From NCBI GenBank assembly GCA_014529385.2, contig CM043944.1, positions 67,027,395-67,091,394 of the forward strand: a stretch of 64,000 bases of DNA, in the 5' to 3' direction. Both the position numbers and the translations under genes were made by a program. This document shows positions 47,939-59,943 of the stretch, piece by piece (position 1 is the stretch's first letter; every line of letters starts with the position of its first letter). Origin of the DNA: Adiantum capillus-veneris. Lineage: Eukaryota > Streptophyta > Polypodiopsida > Polypodiales > Pteridaceae. The notes beneath the pieces are model-generated. The model had not been told where the DNA came from. It saw nothing but the letters and a program-made list of their open reading frames with translations, and did not search any database.

Positions 47939-48326
47939 AGAGCAACTTGCAAATTCAAAGATATCATTTATTTTCCTCTTTGGACAATTGTTGTAGTATC
48001 TTCACATCTTTTGAGATGGTTCTGCCTAATGGTCAAGCCGTGTGCATAAGTAACTGGAGCACTTGAGTCTGGCGGGGTTCACTAAACAGATTTTTTTTAA
48101 TTGGATGCTTTGGAGATACGACCACTACAGTTCAGAGATTTGTGATGGGACAGCTCCCAGATAATTGAGCTAGACTATTGATGCTTTGATTTACACTTTA
48201 TTTTGTTTTACATTTCTTTACCAACTACGTGAGCTTGATGACAAGTAACTTAAGGTATTTATAGCAGATGCAGCTTGAAGACCGGTTGGCACAGACCGAA
48301 GGCTGTGTAGGTTCAGAGGGGGTGGA

Positions 48327-50266
48327 TGTCGTGCCGCTCCGCTCTTATGATAAGAAAATGAGAAAAGGGATTCCAATCAGGTGTATTTGAATCCTACATG
48401 ATTATTCAGTAGTTATAAAGGCTTGCCAACAAGCCAATTTTTAAGCTAAACGTGTGCTAGATGCGGCTCTAAGGGCCAAAATATGTCTTTGTAATTCTAA
48501 ACAGTGAGTATGCTTGAAGTGGTAATAGCTGGGATTTTATTGCCTAAAGATGAATTACTTAAGGGCTCTACATCCCTGTCTTTACGGCTCATCAATCGGA
48601 GCTACAGATAAGAAGTTATGGCAGCTTAAAGTTTGAGTTGATTGGAGATCCATATCGGATTGAGCACCTGCTGATGAAAGGTCAAAGACGATACGCATGC
48701 ATGGGTCCAAAGTGCGCACTTCCAGGAGCATGTCTGTCTTTCCAGTTTGTCAATCAGGGTTTCGGTTGGCAAGATATGGTCAGTTCAAGTATCGTCGAGG
48801 GCCGGTTCCGAACCGCCCTGGTCGCCTTCATCAGGTAATTTTTGAGCTTCAGACAGATTCTCGGGAATGGAGCCGTCAAAGCAGAATTGGTGGCAACTGA
48901 AGGCCCATATCCACGAGCAGTGTATTTGGAGTGGGCCAGTATACAGGCTTAATGCAGTGCGGTGCCCGATATGTATGCCAAATGTGGGCCGATGCGGAAG
49001 CATTTTTTATATCTAATGCCTTGCCTTGACGGACATTGATACTTGCATCTTGAAAGCTATGATGCCATTCAAAGCACTAGAACGGGAAACAAGGTGATAT
49101 TGCTAGTCGAAAATGATGGAAAATGAAGTCATGAGCGGCATTGCCTTGGTCGATATGTATACCAAATGTGGTGCCCATCAAATATTGGCCAAGGGCCACA
49201 ACTAAGACCCAATGGCCTCAACCTATGGCCGCCCAAAGGCAACTAAAGGGAGGCCGCCCGCCCACTATGGAAGGCCACCCAACAAACTTAAAAAGGGTTT
49301 TGAGTGTGAATAAAGGGAAAAAAGGAAAAGCATGGCAAGAGGAATCGTGGCGGGCAGCGCAGAGGAGGAAGAAGCATTCGCGCTCCCCTGCGAGATGCTT
49401 GGACGAGCGCGCGGAAGAAAGAGAAACTGCCCAACCGCCCATGGCGAGCAACTTCGAAACCACTTGCGCGAGTTTTTATGAAGCCCGAAATCCAGCCTGC
49501 CACGTCATAAAGTGGGTACCCATTAGCGATATCGCTAATGGGTAGGCCCTTTTTTAGCAAGGAAAAAAGCCCATGCAAGATGTAAAGGGAAAGGGGGGGA
49601 TCTCTTTGAGATCTCTCGTGTTCTTTTCTTTGAATCCTCTTCCCTTCTCATTGAGGTCTCTCTCCGAAGAGAAAAATCCTAAGCCTGGATTATTTCCTAA
49701 GCTCTTAATCTTAAGCTCTCTCATCGGATTATCATAAGCCCTTAAGCCAATCTAAGCCTTAACTCATTTTCCATTAAGCTTTCCTATGCTAATCCAAGCC
49801 TAATCCTAAACTCATTACTCAAGCAAAGCCTAAGCTCAAATTCCCTAATCCAAGCCTATTCTTAAACTCATTAGCCGAGCTTAAGCTTGGATTACCATAA
49901 TCTCTAAACCCGTTCAATCCAAAATTAAGCCGGTGACCTTAAACCGAATCGGACCACCCCAGTCCAATTGGAAGTTGAAGCTTCTATGCCATAGCGGGAA
50001 GAAGCAGAAAACAGTACAAGGCAGGTTATTATTCATTTTCTTGATTAGCACCTATATTAAGACATGTTAAATTTTGTAAGGAGCATAAACGCTTCCATTA
50101 ACATTTGATTAAGCAGGGATACTGTTGAGTATTTGGTTAAAGGTAACTGTCTGTTTTAAGCTCTATTCCCGTTAATTATGTCTGTTGCAACTCTTTTCGT
50201 CGCACCTCTCATAGCCAAGGGCTCGGTACCTTCCCGGCTCACCTTTCGAATACAAATCCCCTGACA
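48327..50266 (+). repeat. Large element 3' LTR
   Basis: A near-identical partner of 44033-46013 with scattered substitutions and small deletions. It keeps the 28-bp palindrome (49517-49544). It is preceded by the polypurine tract CAGAGGGGGTGGA. Confidence 0.93.
49517..49544. repeat. 28-bp perfect palindrome in 3' LTR
   Basis: Identical to 45236-45263 with no mismatch, although surrounding LTR sequence has changes. Confidence 0.95.
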
Positions 50267-50821
50267 CAGCTGGCCCTGCACCGGTAGAGCTTAGTGGTTT
50301 TCCTCCCCCTCTTGCCCTATTTGCTCCCTTTGCTCTCACCTTCTATCCCTTCTTCTCCTCCCTACTCTCCTCCTCCTCCCTTCCCTCTTCCTTGATTGCC
50401 TCTTTCAAGATTTAATGGAAAGCTTCAATTGTTATGGCTGAGAATTCAAACTTGTTACCGAGCTTCAATGGAGACTTCAAAGGCTTCAATTCCCTTACTC
50501 CTTCCAATCAAGCTTCTTCAAAGCAAGCTTGCCAAGCTTCAATGGAAACCTTCAACTGATTTCTCTCATGCAAGAGAGGGAAGTAGGGAGAGAGAGATTG
50601 ACAGTAGATGATAGAGATGGCTGAGATTGATGGCATGAGTGTGAGTGTGAGCAAGACCAAATTCCCTCTGTGTGTGCTTCTTCTCCACTCTCACCTTTTT
50701 TGTGTAACTCTCACCCGTCACTCCCTCCTTATCCAAAAAAATAATTAAAGTATTAAAAAATACTCTAATCAATAAGCTGCTAAGGTCCACCGGGCCCGCT
50801 TCACGCGCCCATCCCGACCTC
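50267..50821. other. Spacer with GCTTCAATGGA repeats
   Basis: CT-rich (50290-50400), then several AGCTTCAATGGAAACCTTCA-like words (50415-50560). No domain-bearing frame. It may be interior debris of the copia remnant to its right. Confidence 0.45.
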
Positions 50822-51185
50822 ACTCTGATACCAATGTTAGAACGATGTAATACCGCTACGAGTACACTGCACAAGCAGGGGGGACGACTCAAGCTCTCCA
50901 CCCAGCGATAGAGGAGAATGGGGAACACCTCCCCATTCTCGAGCGATATGTGTGTGTGGCTCGCCGTCCACACTAGCCCGGCCGCCCGTGCACTCCGACA
51001 CGGGCGTCCTCTCTCACTGAACCCCGCAGGACCGCGGTCTTGGAATAGCAGCCACGACCCGATCGCCAATAGTCGTCCTGTCTCACAGCATTACAACCTA
51101 CGTGAAAAGAGTAAAGATGAATTCTCTTCTCTCTCTTGGGGGTGGAAAAGGCACACACACTACACACAACACACACGTCATTGTG
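50822..51185 (-). mobile_element. Copia-type LTR with primer site (remnant)
   Basis: The minus strand reads TGGTATCAGAGT (50833-50822), a tRNA-iMet primer site, next to plus-strand TGTTAGAACGATGTAATACC from 50835, a second copia family. The LTR's right end is uncertain (about 51.18 kb). No copia genes remain on the interior side. Confidence 0.6.
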
Positions 51186-51225
51186 TTAAGCTTTAATGGA
51201 AGCTTGATCTTATTCTCCAAGGCAT

Positions 51226-51696
51226 GGGAAGTTGAGAGCCTACACCAACAACTCATGATCATGGGAAGTTGAGAGCCTACACCAACAACTCTTGATCATG
51301 GAATGCAAATCCAAGCAAGAGATAAGCTAAAGCATGCTCATCTTCTCTCCATCTTCATTACTATGCTATGTTAAGCTTTAAGAGTAATACATGATGAGAA
51401 GAATACTTCTTTCTAGTACGATACATCTTCTTCCCTCAATCTTTCCTTATTCCTTGCTAGCTCTCTCCAACTTTGAAGGTGTTTGAGGTCTTCGGAATGA
51501 GGCTTCGGATAAGTTAGTTTGTTGAAAGAAGCATGTTGAGGTGCATGAAGCTTTTCATCTTCATGGCATCCAAATTGTCATAAGGCACACAAAGCTTGTA
51601 TTGTAAGCAAGTCTCTCTTCATGGGACAACTTATAATACAAAATCCTTTTGGAGGGGAGACCGACTCCAAGTAAATCTGGTCCTCAACTGTTGTCA

Positions 51697-51700
<4 letters not shown>
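51226..51700 (+). repeat. Dispersed repeat, copy 1 (with 37-bp tandem duplication)
   Basis: Begins with two tandem copies of CATGGGAAGTTGAGAGCCTA...CAACTC (51226-51299). The rest matches, in reverse orientation, 63225-63690: GCTAGCTCTCTCCAACTTTG, GAAGGTGTTTGAGG and CAAGTCTCTCTTCATGGGA are diagnostic. No coding. Confidence 0.8.

Positions 51701-51702
<2 letters not shown>

Positions 51703-51767
<65 letters not shown>
51703..51767. repeat. (CT)n microsatellite
   Basis: About 30 CT units with one TTT interruption at about 51721. Frames reading SLSLSL are artefacts. Confidence 0.97.
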
Positions 51768-51771
<4 letters not shown>

Positions 51772-52639
51772 GTTATTGTTCTTGCCATGCTAGTTAGATG
51801 TGTATCTAATGATGGTATCTCCAACCAAGCACTCGGAATTTGCTTAATGGAAAGCACACTATTGTCAACCAATTTCTATTACACTCAAAGTTATTAGTTC
51901 AATTCTGTTACATGGGATATAGCTAGGCTTCGACTGGCCTAGCCTAAAAGATATGTGAGCTGCATCTCAGTGGTGTTTCATGATGTCGCGTGCGACACCC
52001 GCGATCCACCTCCTGGGAACCTCTTGTGAACCGGTGCAGGCTGGTACCCTCAAAGGATGACCTTCACTATATGGTTTATCTTGGCATGATCCTACTATGG
52101 CCAAGGAACTGTGATGGGGTTAGCGAACTGTAGCTATGCAAGCAGGAGAATTTGCTATCTCATCTCAATGGCGACCACATCCATGTTGGGCTTCCCATCC
52201 TCTGTCCGTGTGCTCATGTGCCCTCAAAGGCGTGCGAGGTGTGCCTAGAGGCATGCCTGCATCGAAAAGGAGTCATGAGCAAGGAGGAGGGATCAAAGCA
52301 TTTGTAGACCCTCCCACATAGCAACCGCACCTCCACCTGATGATCGTTGAGAGGGTCGAGAGAGTCGATGATGACTGGGAGATGGGCCTGCTAACGGGCC
52401 TGAGTATCAAGGGGCACTATCGACATGTCCGCTGAGTTAGTCAGCCTAGGTGTCAAAGCAACCATGACTGGGGATCTAGGGCCCACAGGTGTGGCACCCA
52501 CAGACGTCGTACCCTCTTTTGATCATCTTTTAGAGGAGCTTTTCCATGTCCTTGTATATATGCATTGGATCCACCAAATGGCCGATGAGAAGATCACCCT
52601 AGTATGGCAACATATGGAAAATGAACAAGCGCTTCATTC
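51768..52639. other. Unassigned stretch
   Basis: Short frames without recognised domains (for example 52425-52643). Possibly noncoding parts of the CACTA element to the right. Confidence 0.4.
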
Positions 52640-53900
52640 CTAGAATGGGCTATACATCACTTTGCTCCTAGCAACGGCGCACATCTTGAACATGGATAAG
52701 ATCGCATTTGACACCAAGTTGACCATCACGTAAGTGGTGGTCATCAGGAAGGTAACAATGGTGGCCTTGATAGATAGTCTTTTGAAGCAACCCAGAATAG
52801 CGCACATCCAATGAGGACTGGCAAATTGGGCATGCATTGTATCCCAATGTTGTAAGACTTGCATCAAAGAAAATTAGTACTATACGAGCTGGATCACTGC
52901 TCAAGTGAAGCAAACTTAGCAAACCACTATTACCAAAACATCCACGGTATCCTGGCCAATCATGCATAGTCCACATAAGGATTCCATGCACCCTTGCATG
53001 TAGTTGAGTTGGTTGAGACGCATCTGTAATGTTGATCCCATGCCACAACTCTAGCAATTCCTCCACCAGTGGGTCGAGGTAGACATCCATGTTTTTTACC
53101 TTAAACTTCCTAGGCACAATCAAGTCTAATATCAGGTGACCCTTCTTGATAGCAAGCCACGGTGGGAGGTTTTAATTGACAAGGCACACGGGCCAGGTGC
53201 TCCATGACAAGCTTCTCAAGTAAAATGGGTTGACTCTATCCATTTCCAGGCCCAATTGCAGGTTGAGTGGTTCACTCATAAAAATAGGCCACGTATCTTC
53301 TATGGGCTTCCATGTCCTTGAATCAGTAGGTACCCCATACGCTGCATCAACGGATGTGTTTGTAGCATTCCATCGCATCAACTTGAAATGGAACCACAAC
53401 AAAACATGCTCTTTATCCTTTGAATAATTGGAAAATTTTGTAGCACTTTAGCTGGCACTGACTCGCCAATGGTATCTTGTTTGTGTCGCATGGTCCGCAC
53501 TTAGGACATGCAAGACAATCTAAAAATTCATTGCGGAACAAAATTCAATCATTTGGACATGCATGAATTTTGGTGTAGTCCAAGCCAATTGAGGTTAAAA
53601 GTCTCTTTACATCTCGCCTGGAGGGAGGCATATCATTTCCATTGGGAAATATTTGATCTCCCAGCAACCTGCTCAATCCATATCAAATTTCTTACCTAAA
53701 AAGAGCAATGGCGCTTGCATCTGACCACCCATACATGGACTGCAAATTAAAAAATGAGAGGCAGACACGAAGCATTGACATTTTGACACCTCCAAAGATT
53801 GGTGACGTGACAACTTCCTCAACATATCCTCAGGCAATGGGTGTATGCCATTGGGTTATGTGTAATAAGAATTCTCTTCATTCGGTTTGAGGAAGGCGCC
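52640..53900 (-). pseudogene. CACTA (En/Spm-type) transposase fragment
   Basis: Minus-strand frames match the CACTA TPase in order: LMRWNATNTSVDA (about 53380-53340), TWKPIEDTWPIF, LNLQLGLEMDRVNPF, SWSTWPVCLVN, NLPPWLAIKKGH (about 53165-53125, with a TAA before it), MDVYLDPLVEELLELWHGI, GILMWTMHDWPGYRGCFG, and YNACPICQSS followed by YQGHHCYLP. CACTA transposases cut and paste elements by a DDE mechanism. Upstream bits to 53900 look like the Cys-rich segment but carry many stops. The fragment is truncated at both ends and no CACTA terminal repeats were found. Confidence 0.85.
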
Positions 53901-54419
53901 CAACATCTCCTCCATGCCATCATTGTCTTGTGTTTCTATACCCTTCCCTTCTTCCCTCGTTGTCTCTGAATAGAATGAACATGGAAGCATGGTTCTTTTT
54001 GTTTGTCGTTCCGATGCCAGTGCTAGGTCGCAGAAATCCATTCCCATTCCATAAGAGTTGTATCATTAATTTTTCCCTCATTCTCTATCGAACTCCCCAT
54101 GCTTGTGCACATGCTCCTTGCATATCCTACGCTTATGCAAGATTTGATACTTGCATAGCGTACATGGACATGCAATCTTTTACTTCATGTTATTTGTGGC
54201 TGATGCCATCGATAGTGATAATAATGGATATCTCATTGCATGCATCACAGCTTAAACTACTTCACATTCGCTAGCCATGCCATATCTCCGTATGCCTTGG
54301 TCTAGAGGTGTACGGAGATCAAGACCATCAGGTTATAATCTTATCTTGATTGGTCAAAGCCTATATTCATGGGTGACACATATGTGCACACCCAAGTCCA
54401 CATGACAATGCATGTAGAG

Positions 54420-54622
54420 GGCAAAACCCCTTAGCCTCCTAGCCTAAACCCCTTGATTAGGACCACACCTAAACCTAAACCTAGACCTAATGCCTAAACT
54501 CTAAATTGGACATAAAGCTTGCATCCAAACCTAAACCTAGTATGTAAACCTAAACCCTAAAACTTGAACCTAGACCTATACCTAATAGAAGGCTTAAAGC
54601 CTTACCTAAAATCTAAACCTTA
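54420..54622. repeat. Degenerate CCTAAAC-rich tract (telomere-like)
   Basis: Many CCTAAAC, CCTAGAC and CCTAAT words, with at least one full CCCTAAA (about 54552). It resembles a decayed interstitial stretch of the plant telomere repeat, but copies are irregularly spaced. Confidence 0.5.
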
Positions 54623-54653
54623 ACATCAAGTCAATCTAATTTAAACAAATAGA

Positions 54654-54656
<3 letters not shown>

Positions 54657-54712
<56 letters not shown>
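54657..54712. repeat. (CT)n microsatellite
   Basis: An uninterrupted run of roughly 28 CT units. Confidence 0.98.
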
Positions 54713-54714
<2 letters not shown>

Positions 54715-54924
54715 CCAACACAAAGAGCGCATACATGTGTACAGAGAGGTGCTATATGTGCACATGCATGTGTAGGGAGAGGTGCTATACCAATGCACCA
54801 TAGAGGAAGGGTAAGAGAACTTGTGGGTTTGTTGTGCTTGTGAAATTCGTAGATCTCTCTTCTCTCTATCTCTCTCTCCCTTTTGCAAATGTTCATAAAA
54901 AATAATTTCATTTGATTTGATTTC

Positions 54925-54928
54925 ATCT

Positions 54929-55011
<83 letters not shown>

Positions 55012-55054
55012 CTCTCTTTCTCACCCTCATGCACTCTCCTCTCTCTCTCCCTCT

Positions 55055-55133
<79 letters not shown>
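54925..55133. repeat. (CT)n-(CA)n-(CT)n compound microsatellite
   Basis: (CT)n to about 54973, (CA)n to about 55006, a short unique piece, then a long (CT)n from about 55056 to 55133. Confidence 0.97.
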
Positions 55134-55136
<3 letters not shown>

Positions 55137-55392
55137 AAGGAAGGGATGATATTGGTATTGATTAAGGGAACCTAGATCATCTCAAAAGTTGGGAAACTCA
55201 AGTGGCAGAGGAGATCAATCTCATTGAGGAACACCTAACTAGTTTGGATGGTTTGCTTGTCCGGGTCCAAGGTTTTATCAACTCCCTTGAAGATCATAGT
55301 TGATTCATTACAAGAATTAACTTAAATTTAGTCAACATTCACCTCCTCCACGAGGTGTTTTTTGTGAAAAATAGATTTACATTTTTTATCAT

Positions 55393-57248
55393 TGGAGAGG
55401 GGGAGTAGGGAACACGCCCAACACACCAAATTTTTGCCTCTCTATAGCCCAGGGATTCCACAGCACCCGTAACCTCTCACATAACATCTTCAAATTGGCT
55501 AATTTGCACTAACAATCCCACTGTAGCATACCGAACTACCGCCTCGCACCTTGCAAGAAACACCCTTCAGCATAAAACACCCACACTGCTCAACTCACCC
55601 TTTCCGACTCATAAAACACCCCAATTCTACCCTCCTAGTGACACCCTTCAAGTTGCAGGCAAACCCTCTGTAAACACCGGCAAGTACACAAGGAGCAAGA
55701 AAAAAGAGCGGGGATGGGAGAAGAAACACAAGATGTAGGGGCTAATACTTGGTATTATTGCATAGGGGGGTAGTACAGTAGAATATGCAACTCTAATGGC
55801 AAGCTTTGCACTACACAGGCTTGAAACCTTTAATCACTCCCTCTGGCAAAAAAGCCCTTGAAAAATCACTCCTTTTCCCTTTTATAAGACTTGGCTAAGG
55901 CTAAAAATGAAAAAAAACATGAGCCATCTAGCTCGTACAACTTAACTGGAGCTTCTTTTAGAAATTCCCATGTGCATAGCTACCACATGGAATTTTCTTG
56001 GTGTTTGGCATCTACATGGTGCATACTTACTCAATTTGGTTGCTCGGCTCACCTTTGGGCTCCCATTTTTGACTTGCACTTTGAAGCTTTCAAGTTCCCA
56101 CATCATCACCTGGCGACACAACAAAGCGCGCCACCGGTGCCATCTCATGGCCCAAAACGACCATAGGTGCACCCACGGGCCGTTGCGAACCACTAGAGGA
56201 GCGCCCTCTTGGGGGTTAGCCATAGCTCACACCACACGGGAGTCTCTCCCCTCCTTGATGATCTTTGAGTGGCCATGGGCCACCCCATATACCTCATACC
56301 CTGGTAGTCGGCGCCCGCATGTGGGTCTTTTCCGCAGGGCCATGTGGCAGCACCACAGTGCCATAGCCTTTTAAGGCTTTTGAAAAAATTAAAACCCTTT
56401 TTTTATTGAACCCTTCTTCCATCCACCTTGCAAGGCCGGCCATTTATGGCTCCAGTGTCGGGTCGGCAGACTGCAAAGCCCGGGTATGACTCCATGTTGT
56501 TGAGTGCAAAACCATCTGTCTTCATCGGTCTTTTCATTTCTCTAATCCCCCGTATCGAGGCCGCAAACATTGATCAAATCATCTGCAGTCTAATCGGGAC
56601 AAATGCACCTAATCTTCCGACTCCAATATCTCCCCGCTCCGGACTCCGTTTGACGTGCAGTCACTTTCGGTTAGCATCATATGCTGCATACTATGTACCA
56701 AACACCTGGCAAGCTCATGAAAACACCAGATGGTGCATTTCCCCATGCGGGCAAGTGGGCTCAGAACTAGCCCCCGGAGAAACTTCAATTGACTATATCT
56801 TGCTAACCCGAGCTCCGTTTTGCAATCCAAGAAGATAGGTACGCTCCATATCGTGAGCACTACACATATAACGTTTGACCCCTACCCGGGCCAGTTGTCC
56901 ATAGCTGCGTTGTCCGGCAAAAATCTGCAACACCCTGAACCTTCATCTTTCAATAACTTGGGCTCCATAGCTTAGTTTGATGAGCCATTTGGACCTGCTC
57001 CTTCAGCACTTCAAGCTCTACATTACTGGGCCAAAAAATTGCACTTTGCATCTCCTTCATTTGCTTCTCCAATTTAGCCCTCATGGAGCCTTCCTTGGCC
57101 TATATATCACATCAGGCATACATACCCACTGCTCCTTGTCAACCCATAATCTTCCTAGCTGCTCCTTCCTTTTGCCAAGCTTCTGCTTGCCTGCACATAT
57201 CTTTCCATTGCCACCTTCTAGAGTCAACACACTTTGGCTGTACCATCA
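55393..57248 (-). repeat. Gypsy 3' LTR
   Basis: Plus strand TGGAGAGGGGGAGTAGGG ... GGCTGTACCATCA. It is the 3' copy of the minus-strand element and lacks the CT-containing insertion of its partner. Confidence 0.88.
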
Positions 57249-57370
57249 TTGCCCACCCCCCAGTTGAGCATTTATGCTCAACCACATAAGAGCTTGATCA
57301 CCTTATAAACTGCAAACACTAAACACACTATGAGAAACTTCAAAAAAAATTAGACCTTATGTACACAGTT

Positions 57371-57595
57371 CTATTCCTTACATATGGGAATATTGTTTAG
57401 GTTGGTTGCCCAACCCCCCCCCCCCCCCATAAGAACGTGATGCATTGTTGGCACCAACTCCCTCTCAAAATAGAGCTTGAGACGCAAACCATTAACCCTG
57501 TGTTTGAGGAACCAACCATCCATCCTTATTAGTGCATAAGTACCATTGGTAAAAACTTGAACCTTGTAAGGTCCCATCCACTTTTTTTGCAACAT
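57371..57595 (-). pseudogene. Gypsy integrase C-terminal remnant
   Basis: KKWMGPYKVQVFTNGTYAL, then VNGLRLKLYF, the C-terminal tail of gypsy integrase (usual form: W.GPY.V......GAY.L...L...VNG..LK.Y). A C-run (57414-57428) lies near the end. It is fused almost directly to the RT fragment to its right. Confidence 0.85.
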
Positions 57596-57971
57596 TCAAA
57601 GGCGTATAGTCTACACATACTCACCATTTTCCATTTTTCTTCGGGGTAATGACAACAGGAGAGACCCACTCAGACTCTTTTACTGGATATATAATACCTT
57701 CCTCGAGCAACTTGTTGATCTCTTGCCATAGAGCCTCCTTCTGAATATCTCCCAACCTCCTGAGCTTCTGTGCTTTTGGCATGTATCCTTCTTTAAGTAG
57801 GATCTGATGCTCCACTCCTTTAGCTCCCCTCAGATCTTTATACTCTGTTGCAAATAGGTCGGGATAGGATGCACATAGGTCCATGTAGCCTTCCTTCTTC
57901 TTCTTTGTTAAATTTGTACCTAGCATATCTTCCACCTCTTTAGCCTTCAGACTACAAACAGGAACTTGCAT
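57596..57971 (-). pseudogene. Gypsy reverse transcriptase N-terminal fragment
   Basis: YPDLFATEYKDLRG, VEHQILLKEGYMPKAQKLRR, INKLLEEGIIYPVKESEWVSPVV, KKNGKW, a stop, then VCVDYTPLN. The RT is cut right after the CVDY motif; the YxDD catalytic region, RNase H and integrase core are missing. Confidence 0.9.
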
Positions 57972-58565
57972 ACCTCTCTTACAATGGTAGAGTCTACTGT
58001 GACTCCGAATAAATCTGTATCCAGCTTCAATAAATCCTCGTCACTCTCCTCCTCCTCGACACTGGTCAACCCTTCATGATAAGTAGACTCGGTTTCATAC
58101 TCATAACTGGTACTGATATCTCGATTATCTCTACCGGCTGATGGATGAAAATGGCTCTCCTTGGTCTTTAGATCCAACACAATTTGTCCTCCATTTTCCC
58201 GATCCGGCAAGGTAAACCCCCCTGTCTCCCAATCTTGCTTGGCTCCAATTGCCAACAACCATGGCCTCCCCAATATAATTGGATAAGAATTTTCTCCTGC
58301 TTTCATGACAAAAAAAATCGATTAAGCATTCAACTCCCATAACCTTCACCTTCACATCCTGTGCCACTCCTAAACACCGAGCTTTGGCATGGTTGGCCAT
58401 CCTCATTCTCACATTGGACCTGACAACAGCTTTAATGCCAATATCCCTCATAGCAGATTCAGTAATCACACAGAATTGGGCACCACCATCGATGTAGGCT
58501 TGAGCATGTTTCTTCTTCTCAAGCAAAACATCCACCACTAGAAGCACATCGGTCGGACTCCCCAC
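57972..58565 (-). pseudogene. Gypsy protease region
   Basis: VLLEKKKHAQAYIDGGAQFCVI carries the aspartic protease site as DGGA (usual D-S/T-G-A). MRMANHAKARCLG follows, and in the next frame ENSYPIILGRPWLLAIGA (about 58300-58250), the conserved LGRPWL motif after gypsy protease. A frameshift at about 58310 separates the two pieces. Confidence 0.88.
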
Positions 58566-58580
58566 CCTTAAGGCTAGATT

Positions 58581-59902
58581 CTATACCGCATGCACATCTC
58601 CTCCCACTCGAGGAAGCCTCGTACTGACACTGGTTGACCACTGCCTTCTTAACTTAGGGTTTAATGCAAGCAGCTGCCCAAAAGTGATGTTAACCTTTTG
58701 ATTTTGAACATCTCTTACCAGATCATACTCCGGATTACCGTGTCCCAACTGAAAATCCTTTTGGGTAATTCTTTGTCTTCGCCTTCTTCTGCTTGGCTCT
58801 GGCTGCTCTCTACCTTCATTCACCTTTTCTTTCCCCTTCTTTGATCTTGTTTCATGCTCCGTCTCAGTCTCTCTTTCACCTCGTTCTCTTTTGTTGGCCA
58901 TAATGTCAACGTCCTGCCTGTCAACACCAATAATGTTAACCCTTTGTACTTCATCATTACCTGATGGAGCCGCATGTGCTTGGTTTTCAACTACTTGCTG
59001 CTCTCTTTGGCCATTAAACTTGCTTGACCCCTGCCTCAACCAAACAGAGGATACATGCCGCCCCTTTCCCTTGGTGGGCAAGGGCAATCTAGAGCATAGT
59101 GACCTTCCTCTCCGCAATTGTAACACCTGCCAGGCAATTGCCTCGCCCTGCCTCTTCCTACCCTTGCTTGACCTCTGTCCATAACACTTAAACGCAACTC
59201 TTGCATTTGCTCAGACAAATCTTGAACTGTACGTACCCATTGCTGAGGAACAGTTGCTACCCCTCGATTGGGTTGATTCTCCGTTTGAATTTCGTCTCTC
59301 GGACTCGAAGCTGGATTGGGAACCATCGCCTCGTACCCCAACGCACCTTGCTCAATCCTCTGCTTTATTTTTCTAGCTCTTAGGCCGTGCAATAGCAACA
59401 GTGCCATTGTAATTCTTCGGGCCCTCGAAATCCACCTTTTCACGAACTTTGGGATGCAAACAAGCCATAAACTTTTCCAATTTAAAGTACTCACCACCAT
59501 TGACCAACTACATGGCCACTACCAAGTCCCTCCAGCACTCTTCGAAGCGGGCGAGAAAGACGCCAAATTCCTCGTTCATGTCCTGCTTCAAATTTTTCAA
59601 TCTTGCATCCAAATCGACAGGAGATACATCTTTTCAAAAATCTTGTAGAAAACGGGCCCGCAACGCCGGCCACATAAGTCTTGGCTCTCTCTCTCCAAAG
59701 CATAGAACCATGTATTTGCTTTACCCCGCATCAACAACGGAATCGTTTGCATTTTGCTATCTTCATTGGGCATATGCAATGATAGTATATACAACTCAAA
59801 ATTGGCCATCCACTCTTCCGGATCTTCTGCTCCGGTGAAAACTAGTCCATAACTATGTGTTGCCATCTCTCCTTGATGGAAATAACCGTCTTTCATCAAC
59901 AC
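58581..59902 (-). pseudogene. Gypsy gag with CCHC zinc knuckle
   Basis: Starts near 59902: AEDPEEWMANFELYILSLHM, KANTWFYALERES (gag core), then two frameshifts (about 59640 and 59490). Continues with a basic linker and CYNCGEEGHYALDCP (C-x2-C-x4-H-x4-C, about 59130-59085) to about 59036. A Lys/Arg-rich tail (PEPSRRRRRQRIT with QKDFQLGHGN) follows in the 59126-58581 frame. It packages the element RNA; broken here. Confidence 0.85.
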
Positions 59903-59921
59903 CGACGAGCAATCAACTGCT

Positions 59922-59938
59922 CCTCATTGGGGGCACCA
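59922..59938 (-). promoter_or_regulatory. Gypsy primer-binding site candidate
   Basis: The minus strand TGGTGCCCCCAATGAGG starts five bases inside the 5' LTR, as expected for a tRNA-primed site. Confidence 0.6.
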
Positions 59939-59943
59939 GAAGA

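Larger units (their letters stand above)
44033..50266 (+). mobile_element. Large-LTR element lacking pol (LARD-like)
   Basis: Two direct repeats of about 1.98 and 1.94 kb (44033-46013, 48327-50266), both TGTCGTGCCGCTCCGC...CTGACA or CCGACA, flank a 2.3-kb interior with no RT, integrase or protease signature. A TGG-starting primer site candidate lies at 46018. A polypurine tract (CAGAGGGGGTGGA) abuts the right LTR, so orientation is plus. The flanks (TCCGA left, CAGCT right) do not match, so no target duplication is seen. It would need proteins in trans. Confidence 0.88.
53901..55392. other. Microsatellite-rich spacer
   Basis: No gene. Contains CCTAAAC-rich sequence and three CT/CA microsatellites listed separately. 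The rest is unremarkable. Confidence 0.6.

Noticed and set aside
54636-55165. SLSLSL/RERERE frames
   Set aside because: Translation of CT/GA microsatellites.
55891-56838. Frames of 90-136 codons, also seen at 60523-61734
   Set aside because: They are inside the gypsy LTRs, and frames are not preserved between the two LTR copies.
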